From assembly GCF_002855495.1 (NCBI RefSeq), contig NZ_PKRO01000004.1, positions 1-64,000 on the forward strand: a stretch of DNA of 64,000 bases, written 5' to 3'. The notes beneath the pieces are model-generated. The model did no database searches, had not been told where the DNA came from, and saw only the letters and a program-made list of their open reading frames with translations. A program made the position numbers and the translations under genes. Within the stretch, counting starts at the first letter, position 1. Every line of letters begins with the position of its first letter. The stretch comes from Porphyrobacter sp. TH134. GTDB taxonomy: Bacteria; Pseudomonadota; Alphaproteobacteria; Sphingomonadales; Sphingomonadaceae. Below are positions 27,993-37,727 of this stretch, piece by piece.

Positions 27993-28939
27993 GCGGGGTT
28001 CTCCAGCATGAAGCGCATCGCGGCGATGATGCGTTCAAGATCGGCTTGCGTGCTCGGCACTGCGCCTCGCAGGTTGGTGAAGGAATGGGTGACGCCGCGC
28101 ATTTCCAAAAACAAGCAATCTCGCCCTGCGTCCACGAGCGCCTTGACATAGGCGCGGCCCGAATCGCGGATCGGATCAAGGCTGGCGGTGACAACGATGG
28201 TGGGCGGCGCGGTGTCGTGCTGCCCGAGGATGGGGAAGCCGCGCGGGTCGGCGCGGTCGGCGCCGTAGGCTGCATCGAAAAAGCCCATGGTATCGGCGGT
28301 GAGGAGGTATCCTTCGCTGAAGGCTGCCATGCTGGCCGAACCATTGGCATCGGCGACCAGCGGGAAGATCGGAACTTGCAGCACCACCGGCACCGCAGCG
28401 GGGCTGGCGGCTAGAAGCTGGCCGACGACCACGGTTGCATTGCCGCCGGCGCTGTCGCCGATGGTGATGATCCCGCTGGCCGTGCGGCCGAGTTCCGCCG
28501 GGCTGCCTGCCACCCACCGCGTCGCTGCTTCGCAATCAAGGATCGCAGCAGGGAAGGGCGCTTCTGGCGCGAGGGCATAATGCACCGCCACCAGCGGCAG
28601 ATCGATCAGCGCCGCGATTTCGGTGCAGAGCGCGTGGTGGGTATCGAGATCGCCGATCACGAACCCGCCGCCGTGGAAGAACATGATGACGGGCGAGGCT
28701 TCCTCGCGGCTTTCGCGCGCGTCGTACAGGCGCAGCGGAATATCGCCATTCGGACCGGGGCAGGCAAGATCGCGGATCACGGGAAGCGCGCGCGCCGGGC
28801 GATCAGCAATGCCATGCATCGCCACATAGGATTGCCGCGCCTCGGCCAGCGTCATGTCGGCCAGCTTCGGCCCGGCGACCTGCGCCATCATGTCGAGGAA
28901 GGCCTTCATGTCGGGGCGGATAAAGGGCGCATCGGTCAT
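27989..28939 (-). CDS. HSL-type alpha/beta-hydrolase (carboxylesterase)
   Basis: A 316-residue cytoplasmic esterase of the hormone-sensitive-lipase group. It has the oxyanion motif MFFHGGGFVIGD, the nucleophile elbow GDSAGGNAT, ALAPEAPFPAAI typical of the family, the acid in SLDPIRDSG, and the catalytic His in GVTHSFTNL. The ATG at 28939 is favoured by GGGAG about 9 bases upstream over an earlier in-frame start. Likely hydrolyses short acyl esters. It is coupled to rppH by a 4-base overlap, with no obvious functional link. Confidence 0.88.
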   Translation of the reverse strand: MTDAPFIRPDMKAFLDMMAQVAGPKLADMTLAEARQSYVAMHGIADRPARALPVIRDLACPGPNGDIPLRLYDARESREEASPVIMFFHGGGFVIGDLDTHHALCTEIAALIDLPLVAVHYALAPEAPFPAAILDCEAATRWVAGSPAELGRTASGIITIGDSAGGNATVVVGQLLAASPAAVPVVLQVPIFPLVADANGSASMAAFSEGYLLTADTMGFFDAAYGADRADPRGFPILGQHDTAPPTIVVTASLDPIRDSGRAYVKALVDAGRDCLFLEMRGVTHSFTNLRGAVPSTQADLERIIAAMRFMLENPA

Positions 28940-29044
28940 CGTGGTTCTCTCCCGTTTGTGGCGCTGCGATAGGCGAGTGCGCCCCAAACTTCCAAGCGCA
29001 TTTGCACTCGCGTGATCGGCAGAGCCGCGCTAGCCAGTGCAGCG

Positions 29045-29992
29045 ATGGACAATCTGACACATAGCCTCGTCGGCGCGGTTCTGGGACAGGCGGGGCTGAA
29101 GCGCACCACGGGGCTCGCCATGCCGGCGCTGATCATCGGCGCGAACCTGCCGGATGTGGATGCGGCGTGTTTCTTCTGGCTGGAGGGGACCGAGCATCTG
29201 GCCTTCCGCCGCGGCATCACCCACGGCCCGCCCGCGCTGGTGCTGCTGCCGCTGATCTTGGCGGGACTGCTATGGGCGTTCGACCGCTGGCAGACCCGGC
29301 GTGGCAACCGGCCCGAGGCGCGGTTGCCCGTGCGGTTTGGCTGGCTTTACGCGATGGCGTTTATCGGGTGCCTCAGCCACCCGTTCTTTGACTGGCTGAA
29401 CGTTTACGGCATCCGCCTGCTGGAGCCGTTTTCCTCGCGGTGGTTCTACGGCGATACGCTGTTCATCATCGACCCGTGGCTGTGGGCGCTGCTGATCGCG
29501 AGCGTGTGGGTGTCGCGGCGGCGGGAGAAGGCTGGGGGCGAGTGGATGCGGCCTGCGCGGGTGGGGATCGCGGCGGTGCTGGCGTATATTGGGGTGAACG
29601 AGGCGATCACCTGGCTCGCCCGGTTCAGTATCCCGATGCAGGAGCCTTATCCGCAGGAATACATCGCCAGCCCGGTCCCGCTCGCCTTCTGGCAGCGCGA
29701 GCGGCTTGCACGCATTGTGCAAGGGCAGTGGATCGGCAGCACCTGGGACGGCGCTGATTTCGGATATGGTTACGCCCACTCGCCGGAACCGCAATGCCGT
29801 CTTCCCGACCTCACCATCGCCCGCCGCTCCAACACCCAACTCGACGCCTTCCTGTTCTGGTCGCGCGCGCCCTTCCTCACCCGTGCGCCCGATGGCTCGG
29901 TGGTGCTAGGCGACGCCCGCTTCACCGATCCGCGGGTGGGGGACAGGTTTGCCCTCGCGCTACCGGATGTGAAGTGCGAACCCTTGCCATAG
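29045..29992 (+). CDS. YdjM/DUF457-type membrane-bound metal-dependent hydrolase
   Basis: The 315-residue protein belongs to the YdjM-like inner-membrane family. The start MDNLTHSLVGAVLGQ and NLPDVD, RRGITHGP and GCLSHPFFDWLN supply the conserved His and Asp residues thought to bind metal. At least four membrane helices are visible. The C-terminal 100 residues form a soluble domain specific to this group. Family members are proposed hydrolases without a known substrate; some are linked to LexA-controlled genes. The ATG at 29045 gives the conserved opening. Confidence 0.82.
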   Translation: MDNLTHSLVGAVLGQAGLKRTTGLAMPALIIGANLPDVDAACFFWLEGTEHLAFRRGITHGPPALVLLPLILAGLLWAFDRWQTRRGNRPEARLPVRFGWLYAMAFIGCLSHPFFDWLNVYGIRLLEPFSSRWFYGDTLFIIDPWLWALLIASVWVSRRREKAGGEWMRPARVGIAAVLAYIGVNEAITWLARFSIPMQEPYPQEYIASPVPLAFWQRERLARIVQGQWIGSTWDGADFGYGYAHSPEPQCRLPDLTIARRSNTQLDAFLFWSRAPFLTRAPDGSVVLGDARFTDPRVGDRFALALPDVKCEPLP

Positions 29993-29993
29993 C

Positions 29994-30134
29994 CCGTCAT
30001 GCTGAACTTGTTTCAGCATCCATCGTGCCCCATCCAACCGACAGTGCGAGAAAAGGAATGGATCCTGAAACAAGTTCAGGATGATGGGAACGGGAAATCC
30101 AACATTTGAAGGTGAAACAAGTTCAGCATGACGG
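29994..30134. repeat. Cluster of three palindromic repeat units
   Basis: Unit 1 (29994-30023) contains GCTGAACTTGTTTCAGC. Unit 2 (30058-30088), inverted, contains TCCTGAAACAAGTTCAGGA. Unit 3 (30112-30134) is GTGAAACAAGTTCAGCATGA. All share the core GAAACAAGTTCAG. They fill the 175-base gap before the photolyase gene. This is a known type of dispersed repeat in alphaproteobacterial genomes; here it could also end transcription. Confidence 0.88.
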
Positions 30135-30167
30135 CGTTGGTGGGGAAACGCGAACTCAGAGAGACAC

Positions 30168-31553
30168 ATGACCCAACTCGTATGGCTGCGGCGCGATCTG
30201 CGCTTGGCCGATAACCCCGCGCTCTATCACGCCGCCAAGGCTGGGCCTGTCATCGCTGTCTACGTCCTCGATGACGAAAGCCCCAAGCACCACGCCTATG
30301 GCGGGGCCTCGCGCTGGTGGCTGCATCATTCGCTCAGCAGCCTTGCGAAGCGCCTCGAAGCCAAGGGCAGCCGCCTGATCCTGCGGCGCGGCGAGGCCGT
30401 GGCGGAATTGACCAAGCTGGCGGAAGAGACCGGCGCGGCGGCCATCCACGCCAACTGCCATTATGAACCCTGGTGGCTCAATGCCGAGCGCAAGCTGGCA
30501 AAGACGCTTGATCTCAAACTCCATCACGGCAATTACCTGATGGTGCCCGGCAGCATCACCACCGGCACCGGCGGACAGTACAAGATCTACACCCCCTTCA
30601 GCCGCGCCGTCCGCGCCGAGTTCCCGCCGCGCGCCGAGGTTCCTGCGCCCGAAAAGCTCGAAGCCCCCGCCAACTGGCTCGCCAGCGACGATCTGGCCGC
30701 GTGGAATCTCCTTCCCACCAAGCCCGATTGGGCCGGGGGATTGCGCGATTTCTGGCAAGTGGGCGAGGACGCCGCCCACGCCCGCCTTGCCGCATGGGCC
30801 GCGGACGTCGACGACTATGACGACAAGCGCAACCTGCCGAGCGTGGACAAGGTCTCGCGCCTGTCGCCGCATCTGCATTTTGGCGAAATCAGCCCCATCC
30901 AGATCTGGCATGCTTTCAAGGACCGCACCTCCAAAGGCTGGGAAACCTATGAGAGCGAGCTGATCTGGCGCGACTATTCGCAGAACGCGGTCCTGCAATT
31001 CCCCAAGTATGCGACGCAGAACTACCGTGAGGATTTCGACCGCTTCCCCTGGCGCGATCCTGCCACCGACGAAGCCGCCGCGCGCGACCTGAAGGCGTGG
31101 CAGGAGGGCCGCACCGGCTATCCGATTGTCGATGCCGGGATGCGCCAGCTCTACCAGACCGGGTGGATGCACAACCGCGTGCGGATGATCACCGCGAGCT
31201 TTCTCATCAAGCACCTGCTGATCGACTGGCGCGAGGGCGAGAAGTGGTTCTGGGATTGCTTGTGCGATGCCGACTACGGGTCGAACGCCACCAATTGGCA
31301 GTGGACGGCGGGTACAGGGGTGGACAGCAACATGTTCAGCCGGATCATGGCGCCGCTCTCCCAATCCGAAAAGTTCGATGCCGCGCGCTATATCCGCACC
31401 TATGTGCCGGAACTGAAAGGGCTGGAGGCGCCTTACGTGCATGATCCCGAAGAATTCGGACGCAGGCCTTCAGGCTATCCGCGCAAGATCGTCGCCCACC
31501 GGGCCGCGCGAGAGCGGGCGTTGGCTGCGTTGAAGACGATCAAGGCTGGATAG
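30168..31553 (+). CDS. phrB: Deoxyribodipyrimidine photolyase
   Basis: Class I CPD photolyase, repairing UV pyrimidine dimers with light. The 461-residue product has the N-terminal Rossmann domain (TQLVWLRRDLRLADNPAL) and the C-terminal FAD domain. Visible blocks are ELIWRDYSQNAVLQFPKYAT, TGYPIVDAGMRQLYQTGWMH, NRVRMITASFLIKHLLIDW and CLCDADYGSNATNWQWTAG. The Trp residues of the electron-transfer chain are present in these blocks. It stands alone behind a cluster of palindromic repeats. Confidence 0.95.
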   Translation: MTQLVWLRRDLRLADNPALYHAAKAGPVIAVYVLDDESPKHHAYGGASRWWLHHSLSSLAKRLEAKGSRLILRRGEAVAELTKLAEETGAAAIHANCHYEPWWLNAERKLAKTLDLKLHHGNYLMVPGSITTGTGGQYKIYTPFSRAVRAEFPPRAEVPAPEKLEAPANWLASDDLAAWNLLPTKPDWAGGLRDFWQVGEDAAHARLAAWAADVDDYDDKRNLPSVDKVSRLSPHLHFGEISPIQIWHAFKDRTSKGWETYESELIWRDYSQNAVLQFPKYATQNYREDFDRFPWRDPATDEAAARDLKAWQEGRTGYPIVDAGMRQLYQTGWMHNRVRMITASFLIKHLLIDWREGEKWFWDCLCDADYGSNATNWQWTAGTGVDSNMFSRIMAPLSQSEKFDAARYIRTYVPELKGLEAPYVHDPEEFGRRPSGYPRKIVAHRAARERALAALKTIKAG

Positions 31554-31619
31554 GCGGGGCTTGCCCGCACGCCCCGCGCGGGCCTATGCACCGCTCACAA
31601 CACAAGACGAGAGGGTGAC

Positions 31620-32843
31620 ATGATGGGCGTGAAGAACGGGTTGCTGGCAGGCGTCGCGGTGGCCTTTGCGCTGACCGGGCTCGCGCCGGTCCACGCCCAA
31701 ACGGCCAAGGATGCGCCGGCGCTGGCGGTGCCGCCGCAATATCCCGAAACGCCCGCCGCGCGGCTGACCCAGCCGCCGCCGCGCGATCCGTCCGAATTGC
31801 AGGTCTTGTTCTGGAACAACGAACAGCGCGCCGAGCGTTTCCGGGCGATGGAGCAGTGGTTTGCCGGACACGAGGTCCCCGCCGCCACAACCCCGCGCGC
31901 GCTGCCGCCCGGCGCACCGCTTGGCGCAGCGCTCCAGGACGAAATCAAGGCGCTGATGGCCGAAACGGGCACGGCCGGGGTGATGGTGCTGGTCGATGGC
32001 AAGGTCGCGTTTGAACATTATGGCTCGGGCCTCGGCCCCAAGGACCGCTGGACCAGTTTCTCGGTCGCCAAGAGCTTCACCTCGACGCTGCTCGGCGCGG
32101 CGGTGAAGGACGGGTTCCTGACCCTTGATGACCCCGTGACCAAGCATATCCCCGGCCTTGCGGGCAGCGCCTATGACGGCGTCACCGTCAGGCAGGTGGC
32201 GACCATGACCAGCGGGGTGAAGTGGAACGAGGATTACACTGATCCCAAGTCTGACGTCGCGCAGATGAACCGCTTCGTGGTGGAATATGGCGCGGACGCG
32301 ATTGTCGCGCAGATGAAGGCGTTGCCGCGGGAAGCGGAGCCGGGCGCGAAGTGGGTTTACAAGACCGGTGAGACCAACCTGATCGGCCTACTGGTCGAAA
32401 ATGCGGTGGGCCAGCCGCTGGCCGAATATGCCAAGGCCAAGATCATCGATCCGGCCGGCTTTGCGGGCGGTCTGTTCTGGATGGTCGATCCGCGCGGCGG
32501 CAATATCGGCGGGTGCTGCCTGTCAATCACGCTCGCCGACTATGCCCGCATGGGGCAGTTCGTGCTTGAAGGGGGCAAAGGCATGGTGCCCGGCGGCTGG
32601 TTTGCCGAGGCAACGGGTAGCGCGGTCGACTTTGGCGACAGCGGGTTCGGCTATGGCTACCAGTGGTGGACCTATCCGGAAGGCACCGTCGGCGCGCAAG
32701 GCATCTTCGGTCAGGCGATCACGCTGTTCCCTGACAAGCAGGTTGTGGTTGCCTATATCGGCAACTGGGCCACAGCCAGCGGCGGGGCCGAACGCGGGCA
32801 GTTGCTGGATCTGAGCCGCAAGCTTGCTGCCCAAGCCAAATAA
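31620..32843 (+). CDS. Beta-lactamase-fold serine hydrolase, secreted
   Basis: The 407-residue protein has a signal peptide (LLAGVAVAFALTGLAPVHAQ) and a class C beta-lactamase/PBP4*-like domain. SFSVAKSFTSTLLG holds the SxxK nucleophile, KWNEDYTDP lies in the second block, and YKTGETNLIG the tyrosine region. QWWTYPEGTVGAQGIFGQAI is near the third. Members are esterases, D-amino-acid peptidases or 6-aminohexanoate hydrolases rather than true beta-lactamases. Adjacent ATGs occur at 31620 and 31623. Specificity cannot be stated. It stands alone and converges on the pilZ gene. Confidence 0.87.
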   Translation: MMGVKNGLLAGVAVAFALTGLAPVHAQTAKDAPALAVPPQYPETPAARLTQPPPRDPSELQVLFWNNEQRAERFRAMEQWFAGHEVPAATTPRALPPGAPLGAALQDEIKALMAETGTAGVMVLVDGKVAFEHYGSGLGPKDRWTSFSVAKSFTSTLLGAAVKDGFLTLDDPVTKHIPGLAGSAYDGVTVRQVATMTSGVKWNEDYTDPKSDVAQMNRFVVEYGADAIVAQMKALPREAEPGAKWVYKTGETNLIGLLVENAVGQPLAEYAKAKIIDPAGFAGGLFWMVDPRGGNIGGCCLSITLADYARMGQFVLEGGKGMVPGGWFAEATGSAVDFGDSGFGYGYQWWTYPEGTVGAQGIFGQAITLFPDKQVVVAYIGNWATASGGAERGQLLDLSRKLAAQAK

Positions 32844-32861
32844 AGCGGCGGCGGGATGCCG

Positions 32862-33209
32862 TCAGATGACCTGGCGGTAAATCCCGACATTGCTGTAGCG
32901 TTGCAGGATATTGTCATGCACGATCGGGCTGAGCAGTTCCGAAAAGGCGCAGCCGACAATGCAATTGTCCCACCACACCACCTCGGCCTGAAGCGCTTCG
33001 AGACCGGGCAGGGTCAGCCAGCACAACTGGCCTTCATGCATCCGGTTGATCGAAGCGGCCGAAAAGCCCGAGATCGACAGGTCGTGAACCACGCTCTGGA
33101 AGGCGCGTCCGCCCGACGCGCGCAAGGTGGCCGGGATGGTCAGACGGGTGCGGGGTCCGCACCGGTCTTCCTGCGATGCTGTACGATAGGGATCCGAGCT
33201 CTGCGGCAT
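32862..33209 (-). CDS. PilZ-domain protein
   Basis: A 115-residue single-domain PilZ protein, a likely cyclic-di-GMP receptor. The arginine motif appears in CGPRTRLTIPATLR, and VHDLSISGFSAAS supplies the D/NxSxxG element. The rest, GLEALQAEVVWWDNCIVGCA, completes the barrel. It could link c-di-GMP to motility, exopolysaccharide or cell cycle. The upstream gap (33210-33334) contains clustered TTAA motifs but no firm promoter. Confidence 0.87.
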   Translation of the reverse strand: MPQSSDPYRTASQEDRCGPRTRLTIPATLRASGGRAFQSVVHDLSISGFSAASINRMHEGQLCWLTLPGLEALQAEVVWWDNCIVGCAFSELLSPIVHDNILQRYSNVGIYRQVI

Positions 33210-33334
33210 AGCATCAACCTTTGTTCTGGAGCCTGCGGTCGCTGTGGGCGGGAGAGGCTGCGCAGGACGATGCGCCCCACATTGTTAAGTGCAGGTGACC
33301 ATTAAGGGTTAATACCTAGGTAAGGAAAACTTGG

Positions 33335-34051
33335 TCAGTCGATCCGTTCGCGGTGCAGTTCGTCGAATCCTTCGACCAGCAGCGCCACCAGGCGATCCGC
33401 CACCACTTCGGGGGGCTTGACCTTGGCCGGATCCTCACCCGGATAGGCCCGCGCGCGCATTTCGGTGCGGGTTGCACCGGGATCGATGATCGCCACACGC
33501 AAAGGCGACAGGCGCTCAACCTCGGCGGCATAGGTTGCCAGCAGGTTCTCGAACGCGGCCTTGGTGGCGGCATAGGCGCCCCAATAGGGCCGGGGCGATG
33601 CACCCACGCTGCTGGTCAGCCCGATGATCCGGCCCGCAGGCGCGCGGCGCAGCAGCGGATCGAAGCCGGCGATCAGCGCCTGCGTGGCGACCACATTGGT
33701 CAGCAGCGCCTGATTGAACTGCTTGGGCTCCATCTGCGAGGCCGGGGTCAGCTCGGGCAGATAAGCAGCGGCCAGCACCATGATATCCAGCGTTTGCCAG
33801 CGGCCAGCGATGGCTTCGGCCAGCCGGGTCACGGCGTCAGGTTCGGTCAGGTCGACCGGCGCAATGGTCGATGTGCCGCCCGCGGCGTGGATCGCATCCT
33901 CGACCGCTTCGAGCGCCTTGACCTTGCGGGCCACCAGAATGACGTGCGCACCGGCGCTCGCCAGCGCAAGGGCCGTGGCAGCGCCAATGCCGCGGCTTGC
34001 GCCGGTGACAAGCGCGGTGCGGCCGGAAAGCGGAAGGCTGGTATCGGTCAT
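33335..34051 (-). CDS. SDR-family oxidoreductase
   Basis: A 238-residue short-chain dehydrogenase. It shows TGASRGIGAATALALA, a DLTEPDAV cofactor loop, the catalytic Ser in GLTSSVGAS and YxxxK in WGAYAATKAAFENL, and DPGATRTEMRARAYPGED at the substrate end. VLAAAYLPEL replaces the usual NNAG. It lies 6 bases downstream of purF and is likely co-transcribed with it. Substrate unknown. Confidence 0.85.
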   Translation of the reverse strand: MTDTSLPLSGRTALVTGASRGIGAATALALASAGAHVILVARKVKALEAVEDAIHAAGGTSTIAPVDLTEPDAVTRLAEAIAGRWQTLDIMVLAAAYLPELTPASQMEPKQFNQALLTNVVATQALIAGFDPLLRRAPAGRIIGLTSSVGASPRPYWGAYAATKAAFENLLATYAAEVERLSPLRVAIIDPGATRTEMRARAYPGEDPAKVKPPEVVADRLVALLVEGFDELHRERID

Positions 34052-34057
34052 GGCGGG

Positions 34058-35545
34058 TCAGGCAGCTTTCGGATCGGCAAAGGGAAGCTCAGCGGACTTT
34101 TGCTCGGCGAGAGCAAGATCGGTGAGCGCGGTCGGGTAGTCGCCGGTGAAACAGGCGTCACAAAATTGCGGGCAGGCCGCATCGCGATTTTCACGCCCGA
34201 CCGCCCGGTAAAGCCCGTCAATCGAGATGAAGGCGAGGCTATCGGCCTTGATGAATTCGCGCATCGGCTCCAGCTCCATGCGGGCAGCCAGCAGCTTGGA
34301 ACGTTCGGGCGTGTCGACCCCGTAGAAGCAGGAATGCGCGGTCGGCGGGCTGGCGACGCGGAAGTGGACTTCCTTGGCCCCCGCTTCGCGCATCATTTCA
34401 ACGATCTTCATCGAGGTGGTGCCGCGCACGATCGAATCGTCGATCAGCACGATACGTTTGCCCTCCACCAGCGCGCGGTTGGCGTTGTGCTTGCGCTTGA
34501 CGCTCGAATGGCGCGCGCCGTCTGACGGCTGGATAAAGGTGCGCCCGACATAGTGCGAGCGGATGATGCCCAGTTCGAACGGCAGGCCGGAAGCCTGCGC
34601 AAATCCGATCGCCGCAGGCACGCCGCTATCGGGCACCGGCACCACCAGATCAGCCTCGCACGGGGATTCGAGCGCCAGTTGCATGCCGATCGCCTTGCGC
34701 GCTTCGTAAACGCTACGCCCGGCAAACACGCTGTCAGGGCGGCTGAAATAGACATGTTCGAAGATGCAGGGGCGCGGGGCCGGGCTGCCGAAGGGGCGCA
34801 CCGAGCGGATTTCGCCGGCGAAATCGACGAGGATCAACTCGCCCGGCTCAACCTCGCGGATCAGTTCGGCGCCGACGACATCGAAGGCAACCGTTTCCGA
34901 GGCGAACAGGATGGAATCGCCGATCCTGCCCATCACTAGCGGCCGGATGCCCAGCGGGTCGCGGCAGGCGATCATGCCTTCGGGCGTCATCACGATCAGG
35001 GCATAGGCGCCTTCAACCAGCCGCAGCGCATCGACCAGGCGGTCAGCGATGGTGGGATAGCGGCTGGTGGCGACCAGATGGATGATGACCTCGGTGTCCG
35101 ACGTCGACTGGAAGATTGAGCCTTTGTTCACCAGATCGGTGCGCAGCAGCATCGCGTTGGAGATATTGCCATTATGCGCGACGGCAAATCCGCCGCTCGC
35201 CAGTTCGGCGTAGAGGGGCTGGACATTGCGCAGGCCCGATCCGCCGGTGGTGGAATAGCGAACATGGCCCGCTGCCATATGGCCCGGCAGCGCGGCGATG
35301 GCTTCGGATGTCGAGAAATTTTCCGCGACATGGCCAAGGCCCCGGCTGGCGTAGAACTCCTTGCCGTCAAAGCTGACGATCCCGGCCGCTTCCTGTCCGC
35401 GGTGCTGGAGCGCGTGGAGGCCCAGCGCCGTCATTGCGGCGGCATCGGCCGCGCGGATCGTGCCGAATATCCCGCACTCCTCGCGCAGTTTATCGCCATC
35501 GGCATCAAGGAAGGGGTGAGTCACATTGCGGGGTGTCATCGGCAT
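34058..35545 (-). CDS. purF: Amidophosphoribosyltransferase PurF
   Basis: PurF makes phosphoribosylamine from PRPP and glutamine, the first step of purine synthesis. The 495-residue precursor has a 23-residue propeptide before Cys24 (REECGIFGT), which becomes the N-terminal nucleophile of the glutaminase domain. The PRTase domain has VPVPDSGVPAAIGFA and RIVLIDDSIVRGTT. C-terminal cysteines (CPQFCDACFTGDYP) are typical of the Fe-S form. The ATG at 35545 is supported by ACAGG 7 bases upstream; a TTG at 35551 and an ATG at 35539 are alternatives. It is divergent from the Lol permease gene. Confidence 0.95.
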   Translation of the reverse strand: MPMTPRNVTHPFLDADGDKLREECGIFGTIRAADAAAMTALGLHALQHRGQEAAGIVSFDGKEFYASRGLGHVAENFSTSEAIAALPGHMAAGHVRYSTTGGSGLRNVQPLYAELASGGFAVAHNGNISNAMLLRTDLVNKGSIFQSTSDTEVIIHLVATSRYPTIADRLVDALRLVEGAYALIVMTPEGMIACRDPLGIRPLVMGRIGDSILFASETVAFDVVGAELIREVEPGELILVDFAGEIRSVRPFGSPAPRPCIFEHVYFSRPDSVFAGRSVYEARKAIGMQLALESPCEADLVVPVPDSGVPAAIGFAQASGLPFELGIIRSHYVGRTFIQPSDGARHSSVKRKHNANRALVEGKRIVLIDDSIVRGTTSMKIVEMMREAGAKEVHFRVASPPTAHSCFYGVDTPERSKLLAARMELEPMREFIKADSLAFISIDGLYRAVGRENRDAACPQFCDACFTGDYPTALTDLALAEQKSAELPFADPKAA

Positions 35546-35552
35546 CACCAAA

Positions 35553-35559
35553 CCTGTCC
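35553..35559 (-). promoter_or_regulatory. Ribosome binding site fixing the purF start
   Basis: GGACAGG on the minus strand sits 7 bases before the ATG at 35545. The rest of the divergent gap up to 35762 shows no clear promoter or purine-responsive element. Confidence 0.55.
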
Positions 35560-35762
35560 GCGAGCATGGCCGCCGCGGGGCATCGCTCCAATGGCGATGT
35601 GACGGATCAATTACAAGTCAAAGCACGCCGCGCAGCCCCGGCTTTTTGCTGACTGCCGTGTGACAGCGGTGGGTGGGGGACAGGACACAACATTGGATTG
35701 CCGCGCGTTGCTGTGCACTCTACAGGCGATGTTCAGCACATAACGGGCACCCCTTACCACCC

Positions 35763-37016
35763 ATGCTCTCTCCCTTCGAATGGATGATCGCCAAACGCTA
35801 CCTCTGGCCCGGCAAGGGGGAGGCGTTCATTGCGCTTGTCGCCGGCATATCGGTGGGCGTGGTGATGCTGTCTGTCGCCATGCTGGTGATCGTGATGAGC
35901 GTGATGAACGGTTTTCGCGCCGAATTGCTCGACAAGATCGTGGGCCTGAATGGTCATGCCGTGGTGCAGGGCTATAATGGCAGGGTGGACAACTGGCAGG
36001 GCGTGCTCGCTCAGATCGAGCAGACCCCGGGTGTCGTCGAAGCCTCGCCGATGATCGAAAAGCCCCTGTTGATCCTGTATAATGGCAGTGCCGAAGCGAT
36101 CTTCCTGCGCGGCCAGTCGGACAAGGACATCAAGGCGCTGGGCGACAAGGTGGTGCTGGGCAATATCGCCAGCCTCTACGCTCCGGAGGACGAGGACGGG
36201 CTGCGCCAGGTGGCCATCGGCAGCCGGCTTGCGCAGAACCTTGGCATTCGGGTGGGCGACACCATCACCATCCTCAATCCGGCCGGGCGCACCACGCCGT
36301 TCGGCACCACGCCGCGCCAGATCCCCTACCGCGTGGGCGCGATCTTCGAGGTCGGCATCTACACCTTTGACGAACGCTTCGTGATGCTCCCCCTGGCCGA
36401 GGCGCAAAGCCTGCTGCTGATGGGCGATTCGGTCGCGCAGATCGAAGTCACGGTGGAAGACCCTGACAAGGTCGGCGACATCATGGCGCCTGTTGCCGAG
36501 CAGTTGCGCGGCAAGGCGGTCATTGCCGATTGGAAGGCGATGAATTCGGCCCTGTTCGAAGCCTTGCAGGTTGAACGTGTGGCCATGTTCTTTGCGCTGA
36601 GTTTCATGGTGCTGGTTGCCTCGTTCAACATCCTGTCCAGTCTGGTGATGCTGGTGCGCGCCAAGACCCGCGATATTGCGATCATGCGCACGATGGGCGC
36701 GACCCGGCGCTCGATGCTCAAGATCTTCGTTACCACCGGCACCACGGTGGGCGCGATCGGGACGGCAGCGGGCCTGCTGCTGGGCGCGATTGTGCTGTTT
36801 TTCCGCGAGCCCATCGTCGATTTCATCGCCTTTGCCACGGGGCAGGAAATCTGGGATCCGGAAGTGCGGTTCCTCTCCACCCTGCCGTCGCGCACCGATC
36901 CGTGGGAAGTGCTGGGGATCGTGCTGCTGGCACTGGGCATGAGCTTTCTGGCAACGCTGTATCCTGCCTTGAAGGCTGCCAATACCGATCCTGTGCAGGT
37001 GCTGCGTTATGAATGA
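35763..37016 (+). CDS. Lipoprotein-releasing ABC transporter permease (LolC/LolE family)
   Basis: This permease of the Lol system extracts lipoproteins from the inner membrane for transfer to LolA. The 417-residue product has the family start [20 protein letters not shown]. It has one membrane helix near residue 25-45, a large periplasmic domain, three C-terminal helices, and the LolC/E block [20 protein letters not shown]. The ATG at 35763 matches the family start. Only one permease gene is present next to lolD, so the complex is probably a homodimer. The stop lies inside the overlapping lolD start. Confidence 0.93.
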   Translation: MLSPFEWMIAKRYLWPGKGEAFIALVAGISVGVVMLSVAMLVIVMSVMNGFRAELLDKIVGLNGHAVVQGYNGRVDNWQGVLAQIEQTPGVVEASPMIEKPLLILYNGSAEAIFLRGQSDKDIKALGDKVVLGNIASLYAPEDEDGLRQVAIGSRLAQNLGIRVGDTITILNPAGRTTPFGTTPRQIPYRVGAIFEVGIYTFDERFVMLPLAEAQSLLLMGDSVAQIEVTVEDPDKVGDIMAPVAEQLRGKAVIADWKAMNSALFEALQVERVAMFFALSFMVLVASFNILSSLVMLVRAKTRDIAIMRTMGATRRSMLKIFVTTGTTVGAIGTAAGLLLGAIVLFFREPIVDFIAFATGQEIWDPEVRFLSTLPSRTDPWEVLGIVLLALGMSFLATLYPALKAANTDPVQVLRYE

Positions 37017-37710
37017 TGAACCTGTCACCGGCGCACCGATCGTGCGTCTGCGCGGGCTGAAGCGCGCCTTTGAGCAGGGCGGGCAGCGCATTGATGTGCT
37101 GCGCGGGGTCGAGCTTGCAATTATGCCGGGCGAGATCGTGGCGTTGCTGGGGCCATCGGGTTCGGGCAAGTCTACGTTGCTGCAAGCCGTCGGCCTGCTC
37201 GAAGGCGGGTTTGAAGGCTCGATCAGCATCGCAGGCCAGCAGGCCGAACACCTTGCCGGGGACGAGCGCACCAAGCTGCGGCGCGAATATCTTGGGTTTG
37301 TCTACCAGTTCCACCACCTGCTCCCCGATTTTGACGCGCGTGACAATGTGGTGATGCCGCAGATGATCCTCGGGCGGTCCCGCGCCGAGGCCGATGCGCG
37401 GGCCGATAGCCTGCTCACCAGCCTTGGCCTTGGCGCGCGCTTGACGCACCGGCCCAGCCAGCTTTCGGGCGGCGAACAGCAGCGGGTCGCGGTCGCCCGC
37501 GCGCTCGCCAACCGCCCGGCGCTGGTGCTGGCGGACGAGCCGACCGGCAACCTCGATGAAAAGACCGCCGATGCGGTGCTGGCCCAATTTCTCAGCCTCG
37601 TGCGGAACGAAGGCAGTGCGGCGTTGGTTGCAACCCACAATGAACGCCTCGCTGCACGGATGGACCGGGTGGTGCGCCTCAAGGATGGGGTGCTGGTCGA
37701 AGGGGTTTGA
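37009..37710 (+). CDS. lolD: Lipoprotein-releasing ABC transporter ATPase LolD
   Basis: The 233-residue ATPase energises lipoprotein release. Walker A is GPSGSGKST (residues 48-56), followed by the Lol-type [18 protein letters not shown], the signature [15 protein letters not shown] and Walker [14 protein letters not shown]. It overlaps the permease gene by 8 bases. A glutathione peroxidase gene follows after 17 bases in the same direction. Confidence 0.95.
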   Translation: MNDEPVTGAPIVRLRGLKRAFEQGGQRIDVLRGVELAIMPGEIVALLGPSGSGKSTLLQAVGLLEGGFEGSISIAGQQAEHLAGDERTKLRREYLGFVYQFHHLLPDFDARDNVVMPQMILGRSRAEADARADSLLTSLGLGARLTHRPSQLSGGEQQRVAVARALANRPALVLADEPTGNLDEKTADAVLAQFLSLVRNEGSAALVATHNERLAARMDRVVRLKDGVLVEGV

Positions 37711-37727
37711 AACAGGGGTAACGAGCC

